This document shows, one piece after another, positions 25,276 through 34,864 of a stretch of DNA of 62,987 nt. Position 1 is the stretch's first letter. Each line of letters opens with the position of its first letter. Both the position numbers and the translations under genes were made by a program. The DNA comes from CAZXTR01 sp964643615 (GTDB lineage Bacteria > Pseudomonadota > Alphaproteobacteria > CAAHEQ01 > UBA3637), in the NCBI GenBank assembly GCA_964643615.1, contig CAZXTR010000003.1:1-62987 (forward strand), in the 5' to 3' direction. The notes beneath the pieces were generated by a model. It had not been told where the DNA came from and did not search any database. It saw only the letters and a program-made list of their open reading frames with translations.

Positions 25276-27306
25276 AACCATAACAGACCATGCAGGTACA
25301 GTGAATGTTCTCCGTATCATTATAAAATTCTCAAGGCTTCTGGATGTTTCAAGAATCATATTCCATCGGATATTTGATTTAAATTTTGGAATTTTATAAA
25401 CCTGATCGGTTTCTGATGCGTTTAAAACGATAAAATAGATGAATTCACTTTTGCTGTCTTTGACGCAAAAAGCAAAGCAACGTACATAAATCAACCAATC
25501 TTCTTCAGTCATAGGCTGTCCATTTGGTTTAAACGCAATAATAAATTGATTGTTTGTGTTGAAAGTCATCATTTTTTTTAACAAAGGATTTTGCTTTTGA
25601 AATTGTGTTAATTGCGCAATAAAAGCATACATGTGTTGTTCTTCTTTTGAAAAAGGCTTCCACGGGAACCAAGAAAGGGAGTTATCTTGACAATAAGTGT
25701 TGTTATTTCCCCATTTGGTGCGCATGATTTCATCCCCAGATAAAATCATAGGCGTCCCGTTGGATAAAAATAATGTTGCAAGCATAGCCCGCATACGACG
25801 CGTTCTGAAATCCAAGATATCGGGGTTGTTTGTGTGACCTTCTGTTCCGCTATTCCAAGACCAATTCGAATCGGACCCGTCTCTGTTTTGTTCCTGGTTG
25901 CTATCGTTATGTTTAAAGTTATAACTGACCAAATCGTACAAAGAAAAACCATCGTGAACTGTTATAAAATTGATTTTCTTTTTAATGGATTTGTCTGATG
26001 TCACTAAAGGTTTTGTTATTTGTTCAAACAAGACTCCTGCTTGATTCATATCGCCTTTCCAAAAGCGCCGCACAGTATCTCTAAAAAAACCATTCCACTC
26101 TGCAAAAATTGGGGGGAAATTGCCCAATTGATATCCATTAGGACCTAAATCCCAAGGCTCAACAATTAATTTAATTTCGGATAAGGCCGGTGTTTCTTTT
26201 AATCGTTTAAAAAAAACGGATTGAGGATCGAATTGGTTTTCAGAATCCCGAGATAAAGTAACAGCTAAATCAAAACGAAAACCATCAATATCAAAAACTT
26301 CTGTCCAATAAAGCAATGATTGTATAACCATATCTGAAACTGCTGGATTGGATAAGTCAAATGTATTCCCACACCCTGTATCATCTAAATAATATTGTTG
26401 CTCATTTGGAATTAATCGGTAATAAGAAGCATTATCAATTCCGCGACAAGATAACAACGCCCCCATAAAGCCACCTTCGCCAGAATGGTTATAAACGACG
26501 TCTAAAATGACTTCCATGCCGGCCATATGATAATCTTGCACCATTTTTTTTATTTCGGATAATTGATTTTTTCTCAAGTAATTGGGCTGGGGAGCCATAA
26601 AACAAACGGGGTCATATCCCCAATAGTTTGAAAGGCCCTTTTCCACCAAATGTTGAGATTTGTTAAAGGCGTAAATTGGTAACACTTCTAGACTTGTAAC
26701 CCCCAAAGTTTGTAAATAGGAAATGACTTTATTAGATGCTAATCCCGCGAAAGTCCCTCGTATTTTTCTGGGTATATCTTTTCTTTTTTTTGTCATGCCC
26801 TTGACATGTGTTTCGTAGATAACTGTTTCTTGCCAATTCAAATAAGGTTTTGTGCTTTTTTCAATTTTAGGTATATCAACAACAACACATTTTGGCATAA
26901 AGGGGGCACTATTAATGGTGCTAAAGGAAAGATAACTTTTTTTGTGTCCAAAGATGTAGGGTAATTGAGAAGGATGAAAAACAACGGGTTTTGTAATTTG
27001 CTTGGCCATAGGGTCTAATAATAATTTATGATGATTAAAAAGGTGTCCCGCATTGGGATCATAAGGTCCATAGACACGATAACCATATAATTGCCCATCA
27101 TAAATTTTATGGACAAAAACGTGCCAAATATCATTCGAACGATACAACGGAATATGATGAGTTTCGTGTTCTCGTCGATTAAACAAACACAGAACTACTT
27201 TTTCTGCATGATGAGAAAAAAGCGAAAAATTTACACCACTTTCACCAACGGTAGCGCCTAACGGATAAGGTGTTCCTGGACTAATTTTAATTTTGCGCAA
27301 GAACAT
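25249..27306 (-). CDS. glgX: Glycogen debranching enzyme (isoamylase type)
   Basis: Hydrolyses alpha-1,6 branches of glycogen limit dextrin. An N-terminal CBM48 domain (PLGATVGESGVNFSLFSHHA) precedes a GH13 barrel with VILDVVYNHSGEG, GFRFDLA (nucleophile Asp near 346), VEPWDLG and TVHDGFSLYDLVSYN. 685 residues is close to E. coli GlgX (657). AGGGGG precedes the ATG. It follows glgB by 10 bp, and the pair forms a glycogen-remodelling operon. GlgA, GlgC and GlgP are not in the window. Confidence 0.95.
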   Translation of the reverse strand: MFLRKIKISPGTPYPLGATVGESGVNFSLFSHHAEKVVLCLFNRREHETHHIPLYRSNDIWHVFVHKIYDGQLYGYRVYGPYDPNAGHLFNHHKLLLDPMAKQITKPVVFHPSQLPYIFGHKKSYLSFSTINSAPFMPKCVVVDIPKIEKSTKPYLNWQETVIYETHVKGMTKKRKDIPRKIRGTFAGLASNKVISYLQTLGVTSLEVLPIYAFNKSQHLVEKGLSNYWGYDPVCFMAPQPNYLRKNQLSEIKKMVQDYHMAGMEVILDVVYNHSGEGGFMGALLSCRGIDNASYYRLIPNEQQYYLDDTGCGNTFDLSNPAVSDMVIQSLLYWTEVFDIDGFRFDLAVTLSRDSENQFDPQSVFFKRLKETPALSEIKLIVEPWDLGPNGYQLGNFPPIFAEWNGFFRDTVRRFWKGDMNQAGVLFEQITKPLVTSDKSIKKKINFITVHDGFSLYDLVSYNFKHNDSNQEQNRDGSDSNWSWNSGTEGHTNNPDILDFRTRRMRAMLATLFLSNGTPMILSGDEIMRTKWGNNNTYCQDNSLSWFPWKPFSKEEQHMYAFIAQLTQFQKQNPLLKKMMTFNTNNQFIIAFKPNGQPMTEEDWLIYVRCFAFCVKDSKSEFIYFIVLNASETDQVYKIPKFKSNIRWNMILETSRSLENFIMIRRTFTVPAWSVMVLKGTIRHL

Positions 27307-27316
27307 ATTGACCCCC

Positions 27317-29524
27317 TTATTTTTTTAACTTTAGGATGATTGTTGCCAAGGGAGGTAAAGTTAAATCCAACGCATATTTTTTAAAATTCCATCCAGGATC
27401 TAAGGTATTTAAATCGCCTAAATTTAAAACATTGCTTCCGCCATAAATTGTGTTATCAGAATTAAAGATTTCTTGATAAGTTCCAGGATTGTTTGTGCCA
27501 ACTTTGTAATGGGACAAAGGTACGGGCGTAAAATTACATACGATGATGACAAAATCATCGGTTGATTTTGCTTTACGAATATAACTAACAACACTGTGAT
27601 CGACATCTGATCCATCAATCCATTCAAAACCATCTTCTTCGAAATCTTCTTCGTATAATGCCCGCTCTGTTTTATGCAAAGAGTTTAAGTCTTTAACTAA
27701 TTTTTGAATACCCTTATGGGAGGAATCGTTTAATAAATGCCATCCAAGGCTTTGATCATATTTCCATTCCCAAGCTTGGGCAAATTCGTTTCCCATAAAC
27801 AAAAGTTTTTTACCGGGGTGCGTGTACATAAACGTGTAATAAGCACGTAAATTAGCAAATTTTTGCCATTTATCCCCGGGCATCTTATCTAACATAGGTC
27901 CTTTTCCATGGACAACTTCATCATGAGAAAGGGGTAAAACGAAATTTTCTGTAAAAGCGTAAACAAGGCTAAAAGTTAACTCACTTTGATGAAATTTTCG
28001 ATGAACAGGTTTCCGGCGAATATATTGTAAAGAATCATTCATCCATCCCATATTCCACTTAAACGAAAAGCCCAAACCTCCCAAGTAGGTCGGTCGAGAA
28101 ACCATGGGCCATGCAGTTGATTCTTCAGCAAATGTTAAAGCCCCACTTTTTTCGGCATAAACCCATTCGTTTAACCGCCTTAAAAAAGCAATGGCTTCAA
28201 TGTTTTCATGTCCGCCGTATTGGTTGGGAACCCATTCTCCAGATTTTCTTCCATAGTCTAAGTAAAGCATGGATGCAACGGCATCAACCCGTAATCCATC
28301 AATATGATACTCTCTTAACCAAAAAAGAGCATTAGCTAATAAAAAATTAGAAACCTCATTACGTCCATAATTGTAAATTTTTGTTCCCCATTCTTTTTGT
28401 TCGCCTTTGCGAGTATCTGCGTGTTCGTACAAAGCAGTTCCATCAAAATAGGAAAGTCCGAATTCGTCTTTTGGGAAATGTGCTGGTACCCAATCAATAA
28501 TAACCCCGATACCTGCCTGATGTAAAGAATCAATCAAAAATTTAAAATCATCTGGTGTCCCATATCTGGAAGTTGGAGCATATAATCCTAAAGTTTGATA
28601 CCCCCATGATCCGTCAAAAGGGTGCTCAGATATAGGTAAAAATTCTACATGAGTAAAACCAGTTTCCAAAACGTAAGGAGGTAATTCTTTTGCTAACTCT
28701 CGATAAGTTAAAAATCGATTTTCTTCTAAGGAATTTCTACGCCAAGAACCTAAGTGAACCTCATAAATAGACATAGGTTTATGCAAAGAATCAGTTTCAT
28801 TTCTACGTTGTTCAATCCATTTTTGATCATTCCATTGATAATGTGCCAGATTGTAAACAATGGAGGCAGTATTTGGCCGTAATTCAGAATAAAAACCAAT
28901 AGGATCCGATTTTAAAGGCAATACTTGATTTTTAGAATTTAAAATTTCGTATTTGTAATATTCACCTTCGCATAATTGAGGAATAAACAACTCCCAAATT
29001 CCGGAGGATTCTCGACGACGCATGGCGTGACGTCTTCCATCCCAAGAATTAAAATTGCCAATAACGCTAACCCTTTTTGCATTTGGAGCCCAAACGGCAA
29101 ACAGTACGCCATCAATACCTTCGTGATTAATTAAATGTGCTCCTAATTTATCATATAAATTTTTGTGATTTCCTTCATTCATTAAGTGTAAATCAAAATC
29201 TCCCAACACTGGGGTGAAACGATAAGGGTCTTCTGCGATGTAAAAAGAACCGTTTGCAAATTCAAACTTTAACTTATATTTGAAAAAGTTTTTTCTGGTC
29301 GATAAATTTAATTGAAATAATCCACTGTTATGAATACGATTCATAACTCCGATTGTTTCTTTTTCGTCATAAGATAATACGGTTACACTTAATGCTTGAG
29401 GATACGATACCCGGATAAAAAGTCCCTCATCATCATTGATATGCATACCTAAAATATCAAACGGATTAGACAATCCATGCATCATTACTTGATTCATAAA
29501 TTGAAAACTCAACGTACTTTTCAT
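27317..29524 (-). CDS. glgB: 1,4-alpha-glucan branching enzyme
   Basis: Introduces alpha-1,6 branches into glycogen. The order is N1 domain, CBM48 (GVLFAVWAPNAKRVSVIGNFN), GH13 barrel and C-terminal beta domain. Barrel motifs are DWVPAHFPKD, GLRVDAVASMLYLDY (nucleophile Asp414), FAEES and LPLSHDEVVHGKG. 735 residues fits the long bacterial type. GGGGAG lies about 7 bases before the ATG. It is the first gene of glgB-glgX. A minus-strand TATAAG upstream is a possible -10, without a clear -35. Confidence 0.96.
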   Translation of the reverse strand: MKSTLSFQFMNQVMMHGLSNPFDILGMHINDDEGLFIRVSYPQALSVTVLSYDEKETIGVMNRIHNSGLFQLNLSTRKNFFKYKLKFEFANGSFYIAEDPYRFTPVLGDFDLHLMNEGNHKNLYDKLGAHLINHEGIDGVLFAVWAPNAKRVSVIGNFNSWDGRRHAMRRRESSGIWELFIPQLCEGEYYKYEILNSKNQVLPLKSDPIGFYSELRPNTASIVYNLAHYQWNDQKWIEQRRNETDSLHKPMSIYEVHLGSWRRNSLEENRFLTYRELAKELPPYVLETGFTHVEFLPISEHPFDGSWGYQTLGLYAPTSRYGTPDDFKFLIDSLHQAGIGVIIDWVPAHFPKDEFGLSYFDGTALYEHADTRKGEQKEWGTKIYNYGRNEVSNFLLANALFWLREYHIDGLRVDAVASMLYLDYGRKSGEWVPNQYGGHENIEAIAFLRRLNEWVYAEKSGALTFAEESTAWPMVSRPTYLGGLGFSFKWNMGWMNDSLQYIRRKPVHRKFHQSELTFSLVYAFTENFVLPLSHDEVVHGKGPMLDKMPGDKWQKFANLRAYYTFMYTHPGKKLLFMGNEFAQAWEWKYDQSLGWHLLNDSSHKGIQKLVKDLNSLHKTERALYEEDFEEDGFEWIDGSDVDHSVVSYIRKAKSTDDFVIIVCNFTPVPLSHYKVGTNNPGTYQEIFNSDNTIYGGSNVLNLGDLNTLDPGWNFKKYALDLTLPPLATIILKLKK

Positions 29525-29600
29525 ATAATTCTCCCCTTTTCCTTTTTATCTTATAACATTCAATTTTTTTAAAAGAAAGTAGAAAATCGATAAATTGAAC

Positions 29601-30077
29601 TTAAAAAGAAGTTCTTAAAAAACAATGGCACAAAGCAATTGCCAAGGCGTCGGATGCATCAGGTGGAATATGCTCCGGTAACGTGGGCAACATACGACGA
29701 ACCATCATGTTGACTTGGGCTTTGTCCGCATGCCCCACCCCGACAACCATTTTTTTGATTTGATTGGGTGTGTATTCAGACACAGGAATTTTGTGTTCTG
29801 CTGGAGCTAAAATAACAGCTCCTCTAGCTTGTCCTAATTTTAAAGAAGATATTGGATTTTTATTGACAAAAGTCTGTTCAATCGCGGCTTCATTTGGTAA
29901 AAAATCCAAAATGACCTTAGTTAAAGACTCGTGGATTACAACCAATCGTTCAGCTAAGCTTAAGTCAACATCTGGAGAAATAACACCTGCGGCAAAAAAT
30001 GAAACCTTACTTCCTTGCTTATCAACTAATCCCCATCCAGTGTGACGTAATCCAGGGTCAAGACCCAAGATACGCAT
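29601..30077 (-). CDS. ruvC: Holliday junction resolvase RuvC
   Basis: Dimeric endonuclease that resolves Holliday junctions. The RNase H fold starts ILGLDPGLRHTGWG with catalytic Asp7. The acidic AIEQTF and the C-terminal DASDALAIALCH complete the active site. 158 residues is slightly short but includes all catalytic positions. The start overlaps the yebC stop (TAATG). ruvA and ruvB, which usually follow in alphaproteobacteria, are absent here; only 76 bp separate its stop from glgB. Confidence 0.95.
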   Translation of the reverse strand: MRILGLDPGLRHTGWGLVDKQGSKVSFFAAGVISPDVDLSLAERLVVIHESLTKVILDFLPNEAAIEQTFVNKNPISSLKLGQARGAVILAPAEHKIPVSEYTPNQIKKMVVGVGHADKAQVNMMVRRMLPTLPEHIPPDASDALAIALCHCFLRTSF

Positions 30078-30829
30078 TATACTTCTATTTTCTTTAAAAC
30101 ATCTGGAGCAATATTAGCATTTGATATAACACGTTGAACGTCATCATCATCTTCTAGTGCAGAAATAAGCCCCATCAACTTTTCAGCAGTCTCTAAATCT
30201 GCCAAGGAGTTAGAAACAATAACTTTCCAATCCAACCTACAAACGGTTGGGTCGCCAAACTTTTTTTCCAAGGCCGAACGAACTGTCGCTAAATCATCGG
30301 GATTGCAATAAATGGAGTGATTTTTCTCATCTGATTCAACATCATTGGCGCTAGCCTCAAGAGCCGCTTCAAACATAGCATCTCCAGATGCTGTAGAAAA
30401 AGGGTATTCAATCAATCCAACGCGTTCAAAATTGAAAGAAACAGATCCGTTTGCTCCCATATTTCCGCCTCGTTTTGAAAAAAGTGAGCGTAAGTTTGAT
30501 GCTGTTCTTGTGCGATTGTCCGTTAAAGCTTCAACAATAATAGCAACGTTTCCTGGTCCAAAGCCTTCATATCGGACTTCTTCGTAAACAGTAGAATCCT
30601 CCCCAGGAGCTCCTTTTTTTATAGCGCGTTCAATGTTGTCTTTGGGCATGTTTTCAGCACGTGCTGCCAAAATAGCTGAACGCAACCGAGGATTTGTTGC
30701 CGGGTCGGGCAATCCTGTCTTTGTCGCAATAGTAATTTCACGTGCGAGTTTTGAAAAAACTTTGGCACGCATTTGATCTTGCGCCCCTTTTCGGTGCATA
30801 ATATTTTTAAATTGTGAATGACCTGACAT
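30077..30829 (-). CDS. yebC: YebC/TACO1-family protein
   Basis: 250-residue YebC family protein. Members are described as transcriptional regulators and, more recently, as translation factors that help ribosomes at difficult sequences. The family start GHSQFKNIMHRKGAQD and the core GPGNVAIIVEALTDNRTRT are clear, with acidic ALEDDDDVQRVISN near the end. It is upstream of and overlapping ruvC, the common alphaproteobacterial order. Confidence 0.95.
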   Translation of the reverse strand: MSGHSQFKNIMHRKGAQDQMRAKVFSKLAREITIATKTGLPDPATNPRLRSAILAARAENMPKDNIERAIKKGAPGEDSTVYEEVRYEGFGPGNVAIIVEALTDNRTRTASNLRSLFSKRGGNMGANGSVSFNFERVGLIEYPFSTASGDAMFEAALEASANDVESDEKNHSIYCNPDDLATVRSALEKKFGDPTVCRLDWKVIVSNSLADLETAEKLMGLISALEDDDDVQRVISNANIAPDVLKKIEV

Positions 30830-30905
30830 TTTTTTATCCTTTTGCTAAATATGGGGTCAGGCTATCACAATAGCCTGCTGTTTTCAAGAAAAATCGTTAA
30901 ACTTA

Positions 30906-31712
30906 TTAAGTTTCGTTGATTAAATGAGCCCCTAAGCGAATAGAGCGAATATGTTGGCTTAATCCCGTTTTATCATCTGTTTGTACAAATACGGCACATA
31001 AAGTTCCATCTTTTTCAGCAGGTTGAAGTCGTGATGTCGTTTCTTTCCCTGTAAAGCGAGATAATGCAGTTTCAACCTGCATCCCAATGATAGAATAATA
31101 ATCTCCGCACATTCCAATGTCAGTGATATAGCCTGTTCCTTTTGGTAATATCATAGCGTCGGCCGTTGGGATATGTGTATGGGTGCCTGCAATAAGCGAT
31201 GCTTTCCCATCTGCGTAAAATCCTAAAGCCATTTTTTCAGAGGTAGCTTCTCCATGAATGTCAACAATTAAAGCATTGAAGTCTCGACCTAAGATATGTT
31301 GTTTGCAAAAACTTTCTAACGCAACAAAAGGACTGATATTGTTGTGCATAAAAACCTGCCCCAACAATTGTAATACGGCAACTTTTCGGCCATCTAGCAA
31401 AGTGGAAACACAAAAGCCGTGTCCAATTGCTCCTTCCGGAAGATTAATGGGTCGAATAAGGGTGTTTTCTTTTTGTAGAGTTGTAAAAATGTCTTTTTTA
31501 TCCCATGTATGATTCCCCATTGTCATAACATGAATACCCATCTTTTTTAAAGATTGATACATTTTAGGAGTCAATCCGAATCCATGTGCAGCATTTTCGG
31601 CGTTTGCAACGACAAAATCCAAGCGCAATTTCTTGTTTAATTCCGGCAAATAGCGAGCAATAGCTTTTCTTCCGGAACTCCCAACAATATCTCCGAAAAA
31701 TAAAATGTTCAT
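30906..31712 (-). CDS. YmdB-type metallophosphoesterase (TIGR00282)
   Basis: Calcineurin-like phosphoesterase of the YmdB family, with cyclic-nucleotide phosphodiesterase activity in Bacillus. 268 residues begin MNILFFGDIVGSSGR, with metal ligands in GDIVG, NAENAAHG, MGNHTWD, DIHGEATSEK and AGTHTHIPTAD. The start overlaps the zapA stop by 4 bp and yebC follows after 76 bp. The zapA-ymdB-yebC-ruvC order matches what I know of alphaproteobacteria, minus the 5-formyltetrahydrofolate cyclo-ligase gene usually between zapA and ymdB. Confidence 0.92.
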   Translation of the reverse strand: MNILFFGDIVGSSGRKAIARYLPELNKKLRLDFVVANAENAAHGFGLTPKMYQSLKKMGIHVMTMGNHTWDKKDIFTTLQKENTLIRPINLPEGAIGHGFCVSTLLDGRKVAVLQLLGQVFMHNNISPFVALESFCKQHILGRDFNALIVDIHGEATSEKMALGFYADGKASLIAGTHTHIPTADAMILPKGTGYITDIGMCGDYYSIIGMQVETALSRFTGKETTSRLQPAEKDGTLCAVFVQTDDKTGLSQHIRSIRLGAHLINET

Positions 31713-32035
31713 GAATCGCTCTTTTTTAAAATATCAGCAAGCTCTGAAACGCGAATAGCAAAGCTATCTATAAAGTGAACGACCTGAGATAAATCCATTG
31801 ACGATGCGTCGCTACCAATTGAAGACGATTTTGACTGCGATAAAAATAATTCTTCTGCAACAAGAATATTTACCATCGCAAGTAATTGTCCTTCAGGAAT
31901 ATAGCCAATACTTTTCGTTAAAGTACTTGCCTTAGTATCTAAAAACATCGCAAGTTTTTGAATGTGCTCTTCTTTGCCATCAGCACACGCAATTTTATAA
32001 GGCACACCAGCAATTTTAAACGTAACAACAGCCAT
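31709..32035 (-). CDS. zapA: Cell division protein ZapA
   Basis: FtsZ-binding protein that bundles protofilaments in the division ring. The N-terminal globular domain (MAVVTFKIAGVPYKIACADGKEE; quoted for family match) is followed by a long helix with GYIPEGQLLAMVNILVAEELF and a C-terminal coiled coil. 108 residues is typical. Start and stop overlap the flanking genes (TAATG upstream, 4 bp downstream), so it is in the middle of a tight operon. Confidence 0.9.
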   Translation of the reverse strand: MAVVTFKIAGVPYKIACADGKEEHIQKLAMFLDTKASTLTKSIGYIPEGQLLAMVNILVAEELFLSQSKSSSIGSDASSMDLSQVVHFIDSFAIRVSELADILKKSDS

Positions 32036-32220
32036 TATTTTTTCTCCTGTGCTTGAGATAAAATTGCATCTATGCGAGCATAAGTTGTAACGATTGCGTT
32101 GTGTAAAGTAGTGATTTTTTCTTTGTCTTCAGAACGTTGGCTTTTTGTGATAACAACAGCCCCTTCTAATTTTTGAATGGCATTATTTAAATTTTTTAAA
32201 GCAATTTTCAAAGTATCCAT
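32035..32220 (-). CDS. Small coiled-coil protein upstream of zapA
   Basis: 61 residues from the ATG at 32220, almost entirely one amphipathic helix pair (LKIALKNLNNAIQKLEGAV). A start 17 codons upstream would add a Lys/Phe-rich tail without a ribosome site and is not favoured. A small coiled-coil gene at this position is common in alphaproteobacteria. It may assist ZapA, but no function is known to me. Its stop overlaps the zapA start. Confidence 0.7.
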   Translation of the reverse strand: MDTLKIALKNLNNAIQKLEGAVVITKSQRSEDKEKITTLHNAIVTTYARIDAILSQAQEKK

Positions 32221-32331
32221 GTTCTGCACTTTCTTTTTGTAGAGGATACAATAGAAAAATTTTTTTTTCAACGAAAATATAAAAAGTTTCGTATCTGCAA
32301 AAAAGAGTTGAATAATAAATGAAAATTGTAT

Positions 32332-32352
32332 AGCCTTCTTGAAAAGAAGGCT
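32332..32352 (+). other. Perfect stem-loop upstream of the c-di-GMP gene
   Basis: AGCCTTCTT-GAA-AAGAAGGCT, a 9-bp perfect stem with a 3-base loop. No U-run follows on either strand, so it is not a standard terminator. It lies 24 bases before the G-tract that serves as ribosome site, so it could shape the 5' leader. Confidence 0.6.
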
Positions 32353-32376
32353 CTGATTGCGATTTTGCGCGGCAAA

Positions 32377-32385
32377 GGGGGGGGG
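32377..32385 (+). repeat. G9 homopolymer at the ribosome-binding site
   Basis: Nine consecutive Gs, rare in this AT-rich sequence, sit 7 bases before the ATG at 32393 and supply the Shine-Dalgarno. Slipped-strand changes in its length would alter spacing and strength of translation initiation. Confidence 0.8.
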
Positions 32386-32392
32386 AAGACGA

Positions 32393-34864
32393 ATGTCTTG
32401 GGAAATAAATAACAGTTCAAATGCATTGATAGTTGTGGATGCTAAAGGTATTATCCGTCAGATAAACTCAGTTGCCGAGCATTTATTTGGTTTTAAGTCA
32501 GGAGAACTTGTTAATCAATTTATTGGTCAAATTGTTTATTTTTCGAATATAGAAAATAAAAAAAAATTTCTTCACCAGTTCCTGGGCGGTAATAAAGAGA
32601 AAGATCATCAAAAGGGGGTAAAAAAGAGTGGTGAATTTTTTCCTATAGATGTTTTTGTTGTTCCTGTTCAAGAAAAACTTTTTGCTTGTATTGTCAAAGA
32701 TGATATAGGTCAATCATTTCACGAACAATTCGAAAAAATGGGAAACACTATTTTAAGAAAGGTTATAAGGGGTGAAGAATTAAAAGATTTTGTCGAGTTT
32801 ATTTTGAACCAAATTCAAGAAATATTTGGTTTGCAATTGTTGTGGTTTGGAGAATACAATTCTAATGAAAAAAATGTCCATGTACTTTGTGTCAAAGGCA
32901 GTATGTCGAAAACAATAGAATCTAATGCTATTTACACAAGTACGGATAAATTAATTCATCCATCTGTTCGGGCGTGTATAAAGAAAAAAATGGTTAAAGA
33001 AAAAGTTTTTGACATAAAAAAGAATGCTTGTTATTTGATATCGATCCCAATTTTGTTAAAAAATGAATCAATTGGAGTTTTAACATTTTTAGTGTTGAAA
33101 AGTCCTAATCAACATTTTGTCATTGAAGGACTTGAAAATATAGCCACGCGGTTGGGTCTGATTTTACAAATTGCTCAAGAGCAAAACGCGCTGCGTTTAT
33201 TAAGAATGGCGATTTCTTGCACAATGAACGCTGTTTTTATTGCCAATGTTCAAGGAAAAATTATTTGGGCTAATGAAGCATTTGTTCGATTAAGTGGGTA
33301 CACCGCCAAAGCGATTATTGGGAAAGATATAGACTTTTTAAGTAAAGAAACAGAATCTTGCGATATTTATAAAACAATTTTCCCAAAGATAAAAGAAGGT
33401 CTCCCTTGGAAAGGAGAAATCATTGGTAAGCGTAAAAACAAAACGTTGTTTGCTGCCGAACAAATTTTAACACCGATGAGATATTACAAAAGTGACGTTA
33501 CGCATTATGTTTCAATTTATAACGAGTTAACCGAAAAAAAAGATGCTCAACAGGCAATTTTTCATTTATCGAACTATGATCAATTAACGGGCTTGCCGAA
33601 TAGAGATTTGTTCCAAGAGCAGTTGGCACAAATATTGAGCGAAAGTAAACAAATAAACGAAAAAATAGCTATCGTTTTGATGGATATTGTTGGCTTTAAT
33701 CGTGTCAATGATATGCTAGGACATTCGGTGGGGGACCAAATTTTAAAGAATGTTGCAAAACGAATAAAATCCTGTGTTTCTGTGAAAGATGTTGTTGCAC
33801 GTATTGGAAGTGATGAGTTTGGTATTATTTTAAGAGAGCTCCCTCATCCCGAAGAAGCAGGGAAAATAGTACATCAAATAATCAAAAATCTTCAAAGAAA
33901 CATGAAAATAGGAAAAGATGTATTAGAGTTAGGTTGTAATGCGGGTATTTCAATGTTCCCAAGTGACGCCAAAGATGTGGGAAAATTGATTAACTATGCA
34001 GATATGGTTTTATTCAAAGCAAAACGAACAGGGGCACAATCATATTTGTTTTTTTCGCCGGAATTGAATACGGAAATTGAAGAGCGATTCAAATTAGAAC
34101 AAGAAATGCGTAAGGCGTTAATTCATAAGGAATTTTTCCTTAATTTTCAGCCGCAAATAGATTTAAAAACAGGACGCATTGCTGGGTGGGAAGCTCTTGT
34201 ACGTTGGAGGCATCCGAAAAAAGGATTGATTCCTCCGACAGTTTTCATCCCCATTGCAGAAGATACGGGGTTGATTGTTGTTTTGGGCATGTTGATTTTA
34301 GAGGAAGCCTTGAAGCAATTAAAAGACTGGAATAAACAAGGCTATAAAGATATAACGATGGCTGTAAATGTTTCTTCGGTTCAATTTGAAGGAGAAAATT
34401 TATCCAAAGAGGTAAAAAGGTTGATTAAAAAATATCATGTTAAGCCTGGCACATTGGAATTGGAATTGACAGAGTCCGTCATTATGAAAGATGCCGCGAA
34501 AGCCGCTGATATTTTAAAAACTTTTGCAAATAACGGAGTTCATTTGTCAATTGACGATTTTGGGACGGGTTATTCATCTTTGAATTATATAAAAACTTTT
34601 CCATTCAATAAGTTGAAAATAGATCGTTCTTTTATTAAAAATGTTTTGGAAAAATCCGAAGATTTAGCAATCGTCAAAGCAATCATCAGTTTAGGGCATA
34701 TTTTGGAATTAGATGTTATTGCCGAAGGCGTCGAAAACATAGAACAATTGGAACTTTTGAAAAAATTGGAGTGTGATTTTATTCAAGGTTTTTATTCAGG
34801 AAGACCCATGAATGCGCAAACGGCAACAGCTCTTTTGGCAAAAAGAAATAACGAATTAAAATAA
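32393..34864 (+). CDS. PAS-GAF-PAS-GGDEF-EAL protein, probable c-di-GMP phosphodiesterase
   Basis: 823-residue cytosolic signalling protein. The order is PAS (about 5-110), GAF-like (about 125-275), PAS (about 285-395), GGDEF (about 410-570) and EAL (about 580-820). The cyclase signature is GSDEF, so cyclase activity is doubtful. The phosphodiesterase motifs are all present: EALVRWRHP, ELELTESVIM, SIDDFGTGYSSL, KIDRSF, AEGVEN and QGFYSGRPM. It likely degrades c-di-GMP, possibly with GTP bound to the GSDEF domain. The ATG after the G9 tract is chosen over an upstream TTG. The 3' end overlaps the convergent cyclase gene by 9 bp. Confidence 0.9.
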   Translation: MSWEINNSSNALIVVDAKGIIRQINSVAEHLFGFKSGELVNQFIGQIVYFSNIENKKKFLHQFLGGNKEKDHQKGVKKSGEFFPIDVFVVPVQEKLFACIVKDDIGQSFHEQFEKMGNTILRKVIRGEELKDFVEFILNQIQEIFGLQLLWFGEYNSNEKNVHVLCVKGSMSKTIESNAIYTSTDKLIHPSVRACIKKKMVKEKVFDIKKNACYLISIPILLKNESIGVLTFLVLKSPNQHFVIEGLENIATRLGLILQIAQEQNALRLLRMAISCTMNAVFIANVQGKIIWANEAFVRLSGYTAKAIIGKDIDFLSKETESCDIYKTIFPKIKEGLPWKGEIIGKRKNKTLFAAEQILTPMRYYKSDVTHYVSIYNELTEKKDAQQAIFHLSNYDQLTGLPNRDLFQEQLAQILSESKQINEKIAIVLMDIVGFNRVNDMLGHSVGDQILKNVAKRIKSCVSVKDVVARIGSDEFGIILRELPHPEEAGKIVHQIIKNLQRNMKIGKDVLELGCNAGISMFPSDAKDVGKLINYADMVLFKAKRTGAQSYLFFSPELNTEIEERFKLEQEMRKALIHKEFFLNFQPQIDLKTGRIAGWEALVRWRHPKKGLIPPTVFIPIAEDTGLIVVLGMLILEEALKQLKDWNKQGYKDITMAVNVSSVQFEGENLSKEVKRLIKKYHVKPGTLELELTESVIMKDAAKAADILKTFANNGVHLSIDDFGTGYSSLNYIKTFPFNKLKIDRSFIKNVLEKSEDLAIVKAIISLGHILELDVIAEGVENIEQLELLKKLECDFIQGFYSGRPMNAQTATALLAKRNNELK

